In this document: piece by piece, positions 58,865 through 64,000 of the stretch
How positions within the stretch are numbered: position 1 is the first letter of the stretch
Layout: the number at the start of each line of letters is the position of its first letter
Source: an uncultured Bacteroidales bacterium
GTDB lineage: Bacteria > Bacteroidota > Bacteroidia > Bacteroidales > UBA932
Direction of reading: 5' to 3'
DNA length: 64,000 bases
Assembly (NCBI GenBank): GCA_934680015.1
Contig: CAKUSP010000002.1
Span: forward strand, 124,001 to 188,000
Notes under the pieces: model-generated
Told to the model about the DNA's origin: nothing
Database searches by the model: none
Seen by the model: the letters and a program-made list of their open reading frames with translations, nothing else
Program-made: the position numbers and the translations under genes

Positions 58865-61492
58865 ATGATGAAAAAATTATCTCTATTTTTAGGGATGGCG
58901 GTAGCCGCATCTCTAAGTCTTACTTATTGTGCCAAGAACGAAATCGCTCCATCCGAACCTGTGAATAAGGACGGAGTTCCTTTCGAGATTTCTGCCTCAC
59001 TTTCTACCAAGACTGTAAATGACGGGCTTGCGACCAAATGGGCTGAGGGAGACAAGATTAACCTTTTCCATGCTGTGGCTGGCAGCACCACTTATACTTC
59101 CGATAATGCCTTTACTCTTGATGCCAATCGCGAAGGTGTGTTTACCGGGACTCTTACCGGAACTCTAACTTCTGGGACCAATTACGACTGGTACGCGATT
59201 TATCCGTATGAGGAAGTATTAGAGACCCCTGCTAATAATGCAGAGACTAAGAAGTATATTTATGTCGGTGGGCGTTCTGATACTCCAGCCGTTCAAGATG
59301 GTAATAATAGCATGGCTCATCTTGTAGGTGATTATGCACCTCTCTGGGGGAAAGCTTTGGGCGTAGCATCAGATGTGATGCCATCTATGCAGATGCTGAA
59401 CTTAGCTTCTGTAGTTGCCGTGAAGGTTAAAAATACCACATCAGAGCCGTTAACTGTCTCAAGCGTATCTTTAACATCTAAAGAAAGTCTTGTGGGCACA
59501 TTCTATGTGGATATTACAGGAGAAAATGTGAAGTATGTTGATGGCACGTATACTTCATCTACCGCAACTCTTAAAGTAAACGGAGCTACTGCCCTCGCTA
59601 ACGGTGAAGAAGCTATTTTCTACATCCCTATCAAGCCACACACTGAAGTAGCAGGCTCTAAACTCACCCTTTCTGTCAACAGCTACGAAAAGGAAAGCCC
59701 TGCCCTCACAAAGGATGTCACCTTCACCGCCGGCAAGATTAAGACACTGGTGTTTGAGTATGATAAAGTCGTAGTGGATTATGTGACTTTACCATGGGAA
59801 ATTGACGGTACGGGCGGTTCTAATACTTGGAAAAACACTATTGGACTTTCACAAAGCGGATTGGGAAGTGATTATGCATTAAGTAATTCACCATATTTAA
59901 CGAAATTTGATACAACTAATGATTATGTTCAAGTCAAATATGATTCTCCTGCTAAACAAATTAGATTTACAGTTAAGAAGCTAGGAGGGGAAGGTGAGTC
60001 TTCTTTCAGTTTGAAGGGTTCAGTTGATGGCAGTAACTTTGCTGAAATCGAAACATTTAAGGTTACTGGAACGCAGAATGCTGTTTTGACATTTGTATCA
60101 AACAATCCTATAGACGATACTTATCGTTATTTGCGTTTAGTATTTACAAAAAAGTCTAATGTTGGACTCGGTTCAGTTTCTATATTAGCAAATTCAACTG
60201 ATCCAGTTATCAATGCGGATAATATCGCCGGTATTTCTGCTCTTGGTGAGGGTGCTGGCGCATTGGCATACACGATAGATAATCCTGTGGAAGGGACGAC
60301 GATTTCAGCTGCTTGCGATGGTACTATAGTAACAGATGTTCTTGATAATGGGGATGGGAAAACATTTCTTTATGAAGTATCTAAGAACACTGGCGATGCT
60401 CGCGAAGGGTGGATTAAACTCACCTATGGTGACGTTGAAAAAACCGTTAAGGTATCACAGAACGCTCCTATTTTTAAAGTTTCTAAGACAGAAGTAGAAC
60501 TTGAAGCCGAAAATAGTTCACAAAGAACGATTACCATAACCAGTGACTTCGGATGGACTGCTACTACCTCAACAGGTGCTGACTTCTTGATCGACCCAGA
60601 AAATTATACTGAAGGGAAAGCTACTGATGGGAAGACCACTATGACAATAATGGCTGGCTCTGCTAATACTTCAGAAGAAGGGGCAAAAGCACTTGGAACT
60701 ATCACCATCACTAATAAAGAAACGGGAGTAATTCTAACCGTAAATGTTTCACAAGCATCTTCATATCAACCACCATATATAACACTTTCGGCTAACGCCT
60801 TGACAGTTGCCGCAGATGCCGAGACTGCAGAATTTACAGTGGATGCCAATGTGGATTATACCATTCATACCGATGCTGAATGGATTTTAGATTATGATAA
60901 AACAAAACCTAAAGATGGGAATGTGGTTATTCTATTTGAAGCGAATACAGAATCAACCGCTCGTACAGCGGTCTTTGCTGTCACTTCGACAGATAACACC
61001 ATTTCCAAAACATTTACCTTAACGCAAAGCGCTGCAGGAGTGGTCAAGGAACAACATACAGTTATATATACTGTAGCATCTGTTTCCTCTGTGACCACAA
61101 GCGGTACTGCTCCTGATGGTTCATCAGTTTCTTTTAAGAATACATATGGTACGAAAGACCAGATAACGAGTGATAAAAGTCAAACGTATACCATGTCTGG
61201 ATTTGAAGGGAAGACCATAAAGAAGGTTGTCCTTTCGATGCATTCAAATGGTTCTAAAGGTGCAGGAAAGTTCTCTTTAGTAGCCGGTGATACCACACTT
61301 GCATCAATTGAAGCCGCTACAACTTTTAATAATTGGTATGATAATACTTCTTATGGTACTACTTATAGAGATGTAACAGTTAAACTAAAAAATGACAGTT
61401 ATGTAATTGGAACCGATGAAAATGTTGTTTTAGTGATAACCGGAACTACAAATTCAATTTATTGTCAATCTGTTACTATTACTTACGAATAA
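58865..61492 (+). CDS. Surface lipoprotein: fimbrillin-like N-terminus with two or more BACON domains
   Basis: 875 residues, lipobox LTYC (Cys22). Residues about 35-300 are fimbrillin-like (FEISASLSTKTVNDGLATKWAEGDKINLF, YDWYAIYPYEE, MQMLNLASVVAVKV). About 305-450 form a beta domain, possibly discoidin-like (DYVQVKYDSPAKQIRFTV ... YRYLRLVF). About 455-545, 540-635 and 640-725 are BACON-type repeats, each ending V-x-Q-[NAS]-A. The last 140 residues (TVIYTVASVSSVTTSG ... YCQSVTITYE) resemble the C-terminal domain of the lipoprotein at 9557. Start ATG 58865 or 58868. Co-transcribed with the 54-aa protein. Likely an adhesin or glycan binder. No catalytic motif is seen. Confidence 0.8.
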   Translation: MMKKLSLFLGMAVAASLSLTYCAKNEIAPSEPVNKDGVPFEISASLSTKTVNDGLATKWAEGDKINLFHAVAGSTTYTSDNAFTLDANREGVFTGTLTGTLTSGTNYDWYAIYPYEEVLETPANNAETKKYIYVGGRSDTPAVQDGNNSMAHLVGDYAPLWGKALGVASDVMPSMQMLNLASVVAVKVKNTTSEPLTVSSVSLTSKESLVGTFYVDITGENVKYVDGTYTSSTATLKVNGATALANGEEAIFYIPIKPHTEVAGSKLTLSVNSYEKESPALTKDVTFTAGKIKTLVFEYDKVVVDYVTLPWEIDGTGGSNTWKNTIGLSQSGLGSDYALSNSPYLTKFDTTNDYVQVKYDSPAKQIRFTVKKLGGEGESSFSLKGSVDGSNFAEIETFKVTGTQNAVLTFVSNNPIDDTYRYLRLVFTKKSNVGLGSVSILANSTDPVINADNIAGISALGEGAGALAYTIDNPVEGTTISAACDGTIVTDVLDNGDGKTFLYEVSKNTGDAREGWIKLTYGDVEKTVKVSQNAPIFKVSKTEVELEAENSSQRTITITSDFGWTATTSTGADFLIDPENYTEGKATDGKTTMTIMAGSANTSEEGAKALGTITITNKETGVILTVNVSQASSYQPPYITLSANALTVAADAETAEFTVDANVDYTIHTDAEWILDYDKTKPKDGNVVILFEANTESTARTAVFAVTSTDNTISKTFTLTQSAAGVVKEQHTVIYTVASVSSVTTSGTAPDGSSVSFKNTYGTKDQITSDKSQTYTMSGFEGKTIKKVVLSMHSNGSKGAGKFSLVAGDTTLASIEAATTFNNWYDNTSYGTTYRDVTVKLKNDSYVIGTDENVVLVITGTTNSIYCQSVTITYE

Positions 61493-61625
61493 GATTTTTT
61501 ATAGTCGGAATCTTTGAAACGGCTGTATTTATGGGTTTCTGTTATATCAAATACAAATATGAATCCTAAAAAGCTATGTTTCACAAATTTATAGAATTGA
61601 TAATTGAGAAGTAATAAGAAAGAGA

Positions 61626-61654
61626 GCTTGCGGGACGGCTAGTCGACCGCAAGC
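61626..61654. repeat. Hairpin GCTTGCGG/CCGCAAGC
   Basis: A perfect 8-bp stem with inner GAC/GTC pairing lies in the gap after the BACON lipoprotein. Outer GAGAAAG-like arms extend it. A half copy (CTTGCGGAACGGCCAGTC) lies near 63673. It could act as a terminator for the lipoprotein gene, but no T-run follows. Confidence 0.45.
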
Positions 61655-61996
61655 CACTTTCTCGTTACAAAAAAAATCTAATACCACGGCGGAGCAAGAT
61701 GTCCGCCGAAATTTTGATACTATTGCTATTAATCAACCATTAAGTTTAATTAGAATACATACATCCTTAAAGCGCTAACATTTAATTTAGTGAAAAGATC
61801 ATTTTTTACTGTGAATCAGTGCGAAGCCACATCGTCCTCACGTTTTTTCGCATGGCAGGTATAAATGCTTTTGTCTTAACGAACATTAGGTTAAAATAAT
61901 CTAATGTTTCCGATGTTAAGCGAAGATATTTGAGAGAGCGAGTAATAGACATGGATATGGTGTGCAAACCCCATATTAATGCACGTCTGGTCTATC

Positions 61997-62081
61997 TGTA
62001 TCCTTGAAAATGCACGTTTTTGTGAACTCATGACTGAAAAATGATTGTGTATCCTTGAAAAGGTTGGGTTTTATGAACTCA
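61997..62081 (+). repeat. Two-copy direct repeat, period 51 bp
   Basis: TGTATCCTTGAAAA ... TTTT ... TGAACTCATG starts at 61997 and again at 62048. Confidence 0.55.
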
Positions 62082-62122
62082 TGGTAAAATGGCCGTTAAT
62101 CCTTCATGACCTAGCATCTTTA

Positions 62123-62159
62123 TTTTTGTCCGAGAAAACAGACTTTCCAAGGACAAAAA
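62123..62159. repeat. GTCC/GGAC hairpin element, copy 2
   Basis: TTTTTGTCC ... CTTTCCAAGGACAAAAA. The outer arms TTTTTGTCC/GGACAAAAA are perfect complements. Confidence 0.6.
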
Positions 62160-62173
62160 CTTCAATTTGACTG

Positions 62174-62208
62174 TTTTGTCCTAAAAAAGGCCCTTTCCAA
62201 GGACAAAA
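62174..62208. repeat. GTCC/GGAC hairpin element, copy 3
   Basis: TTTTGTCC ... AAAGG-C-CCTTTCC ... GGACAAAA, with inner AAAGG/CCTTT pairing. Confidence 0.6.
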
Positions 62209-62239
62209 AGCAAAAAACAACAACAGCGAGTCAAGAAGT

Positions 62240-62276
62240 TGCATCCTGAAAGACTGGCCGCCATCGGCTCTAGAGG
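62240..62276 (+). repeat. 37-bp dispersed repeat, copy 2 (left flank of the HNH gene)
   Basis: Differs at two positions from 24684-24720. After its last base the similarity to the first locus stops and resumes at 63782, on the far side of the HNH gene. Confidence 0.7.
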
Positions 62277-62415
62277 ATGATGTCATATTCTCTGCTTAGT
62301 GCGAACAGTGTTTCCAAAATGGGGAAATATATAGGACATTGTGATGGGCATACATAATGACGATGTGTATTTCTAAAATGGATTGAAAGAGATAACATTA
62401 AAACAAGACATTAGC

Positions 62416-63411
62416 ATGAAAAAGAGTTTAAAAGAAAAATCTTTTTTAATTATAGATCTATATTCTGGGAGAGACGAGATAAAATGCGAACTCTTTAACT
62501 TAAAAATAAACGAGAACGATGGTAAGTATTATGGTTATTGCCCTCCTGGCTGTGGAATAAATATCAATAAATTAGGTGCATCGAAGACGGACAATCAAGT
62601 GAATGATGTGATGGTCATCTATACAAAAAGAATATCTCCTAAATCAATAGAAAGAAAAGTGATTGCTTTTAGTGAAAGTGCCACGATTTTTAGAAAGCCT
62701 CAAGATGGTCGTGCTCTTAATAGAACTACAATAATTAAGGGTAAGGAAGAAGTATGCCCTTATATGGTTGTTTCTAATTCTATTCATAATTTATTAACTT
62801 TCGATATTGAATTTCTTATAAACCCTTTGGAGTATGGTAATTTATATATGTTTCGTAAACAGCGTGTCTTTAAAGGAAAGTATAAAGAACTTGATGAGAA
62901 ATTGATAAATTACCTTGAATTTTATTTGTCAGATAATTCTGCTCTAATATATCAGGATGATATTCATACTGAAGATGATGCTGAGGTTAATGCTCATGAA
63001 GAGAATTTATCTAGTAGACGATTATCTTTTATTACTAATCAAGGATGTCGTATGGTAAATAAAGATGGGAGACTCGCAAAAAAAGCCATTAAGGCGGCAC
63101 AATTTAAATGTGAAGCTAATGAGGATCACAAGACTTTTATAACATCAATTGGTTATTATATGGAGGGTCATCATTTGATCCCATGTACATGTTCTAATGC
63201 ACAAAAGTTCTTTGATGAAAGAGGAAAGAATATAGACTGCGAAGAAAATATAGTGTCATTATGCCCTACATGTCATCGTAAAATTCATTATGGAGCAACT
63301 CATGAAAAGGAAGCGATCATTAAACTATTGTATGATAAAAAGATATTTAACTTAAAGTCGTCGGGTCTTGACATTTCTTTAGAGGAACTAAAAGAATTAT
63401 ATGGGTGTTAA
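62416..63411 (+). CDS. HNH endonuclease-domain protein, possible restriction/defence gene
   Basis: 331 residues. The C-terminal HNH domain (about 235-310) has GYYMEGHHLIPC (His252, His253), an Asn in EENIVSLCPTCHRKIHYG with paired Cys283/Cys286 and His287/His291, as in McrA-like HNH nucleases. The N-terminal 200 residues (SFLIIDLYSGRDEIKCELF, KYYGYCPPGCGININKLGA, then TKRISPKSIERKVIAF) match no domain I can name; they may recognise DNA or modified bases. Codon use is visibly more AT-rich than in neighbours and no TAnnTTTG element is seen, both suggesting acquisition. A TTG at 62383 is in frame, but the ATG at 62416 is preferred. It stands alone between halves of a repeat. Type IV-like restriction is a guess. 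Confidence 0.8.
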   Translation: MKKSLKEKSFLIIDLYSGRDEIKCELFNLKINENDGKYYGYCPPGCGININKLGASKTDNQVNDVMVIYTKRISPKSIERKVIAFSESATIFRKPQDGRALNRTTIIKGKEEVCPYMVVSNSIHNLLTFDIEFLINPLEYGNLYMFRKQRVFKGKYKELDEKLINYLEFYLSDNSALIYQDDIHTEDDAEVNAHEENLSSRRLSFITNQGCRMVNKDGRLAKKAIKAAQFKCEANEDHKTFITSIGYYMEGHHLIPCTCSNAQKFFDERGKNIDCEENIVSLCPTCHRKIHYGATHEKEAIIKLLYDKKIFNLKSSGLDISLEELKELYGC

Positions 63412-63781
63412 GAAACTTCACTTTTCCCTTTGTGAATTTTAGTAGTCATGTGATTTTCTGCTTTGAGTCTTTGACTAATAATCTTCGTCATTTCGCTCGC
63501 AGAAACAGGCTTTAAACTGCAGATTTTTCCTATTCTATCCGTAGAAAAGTCGTTTCAGAGGATAAACGCTATCATCTAAAAGCAGGAATCCACGAAAAAC
63601 ACCTGTTTTGTGGATACATTGAATACTAAACCACAAAGTCGTGGCTAACCAAAAAAGTTAAGGAAAAGAGGCCTTGCGGAACGGCCAGTCACTCATTATT
63701 TGTGAACATTCACAATATATTTCTAGACATAAAAGTATGATTGAGAATCGTCAAAAAGTAAATCCTTCCGAATTGAAAAGA
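63412..63781. other. Intergenic region, no gene recognised
   Basis: AT-rich. Holds a half copy of the GCTTGCGG hairpin (near 63673). No credible open frame. Confidence 0.4.
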
Positions 63782-63941
63782 CACAACCCGAAATTCACCT
63801 ATAGACGTGGCCCACATTTTACGCATTTCCAGAAGGGCTAAGGTTCAAAGGTGATCGCAAAATTTTTTCACCTTTACTTGCCACCCTCAACAGAACGACT
63901 TCTAAGTCACATCGACTTCAAAGGTGTTTTTCAGGTTCAAA
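63782..63941 (+). repeat. 160-bp dispersed repeat, copy 2 (right flank of the HNH gene)
   Basis: Aligns with 24762-24921. The four 7-mers are at 63796 (CACCTAT, partly lost), 63847 (AAAGGTG), 63869 (CACCTTT) and 63920 (AAAGGTG, followed by T5). The CCC/GGG pairing of the first stem is kept even though bases differ, hinting that structure matters. Confidence 0.65.
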
Positions 63942-64000
63942 AGAATTTTCGTTCTGTATTTAGTCAGGGGAAAAGAAATCTTTAACTGCAACCGGCGGAG

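Noticed and set aside
61997..62081. CRISPR-like repeats
   Set aside because: Only two imperfect units without uniform spacers; no cas genes in the window.
62104..62286. 60-codon minus-strand open frame
   Set aside because: It runs across the GTCC/GGAC hairpins and the 37-bp dispersed repeat; its translation only mirrors the repeats.

Overview
The window is about 64 kb of chromosome from a member of the Bacteroidales, probably an uncultured gut or oral-type species. I base this on five things seen in the sequence: many genes are preceded by the Bacteroidetes -7 promoter element TAnnTTTG (three times with TTTG exactly 19 nt upstream); the surface lipoproteins carry BACON, fimbrillin-like and OB-fold-like modules; there are Oar-type TonB-dependent receptors; Rpn/PD-(D/E)XK nucleases are present; and most genes lack a strong Shine-Dalgarno sequence. 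The exact genus cannot be fixed from the window.

Region 1 (1-19957) opens with the 5' part of metK. It then holds two cell-surface operons. The first (1234-7800) is an Oar-like TonB receptor plus a large BACON/OB/Ig-like lipoprotein. After a divergent DUF4434 glycosidase-like gene comes a second operon (9557-19957): a BACON/OB lipoprotein, a BACON-tethered DNA/RNA non-specific endonuclease, an exported endonuclease/exonuclease/phosphatase-family enzyme, a second TonB receptor, a DUF5689-type OB lipoprotein and an M3 metallopeptidase lipoprotein. I read the second operon as a surface system for capturing, cutting and importing extracellular nucleic acid (or nucleoprotein), and the first as a paralogous companion. 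gpmI, manA and rnr follow.

Region 2 (24562-30457) is accessory. It has an intergenic block of dispersed repeats, a small-protein gene plus a 1020-residue beta-helix surface lipoprotein behind a perfect consensus promoter and a ~330-nt leader, and an Rpn-family nuclease with a rearranged 3' end.

Region 3 (30458-56505) is mostly housekeeping: rsgA, polyprenyl synthetase, U32 peptidase, S41 protease, rdgB, recO, a DMT permease, a GH109 lipoprotein, a natural QueH-IspE fusion, tRNA-Leu(GAG), tRNA-His(GTG), radC, a LysM/PBP1-like protein, two OmpH/Skp chaperones, pdxJ, nadK, uppS, bamA, gdhA, an SLC13 permease with its porin, and feoAB with a Cys-rich partner.

Region 4 (56506-64000) is again accessory. 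It has two more small-protein + surface-lipoprotein pairs (fimbrillin-like; fimbrillin/BACON), an Rpn remnant, and an AT-rich HNH endonuclease gene lying between the two halves of a repeat that is contiguous at 24650-24921.

The most unusual items are: (a) the surface nuclease/TonB operon; (b) three short proteins with a shared motif (Y-x2-P-x3-V-I-x-[LI] ... [VI]-[LF]-x2-S), each 9-18 nt upstream of a surface lipoprotein gene; (c) the QueH-IspE fusion; (d) the HNH gene in a split repeat; and (e) a ~35-bp element shared by the leaders of several of these units. No CRISPR array, rRNA, complete insertion sequence or reverse transcriptase was seen.
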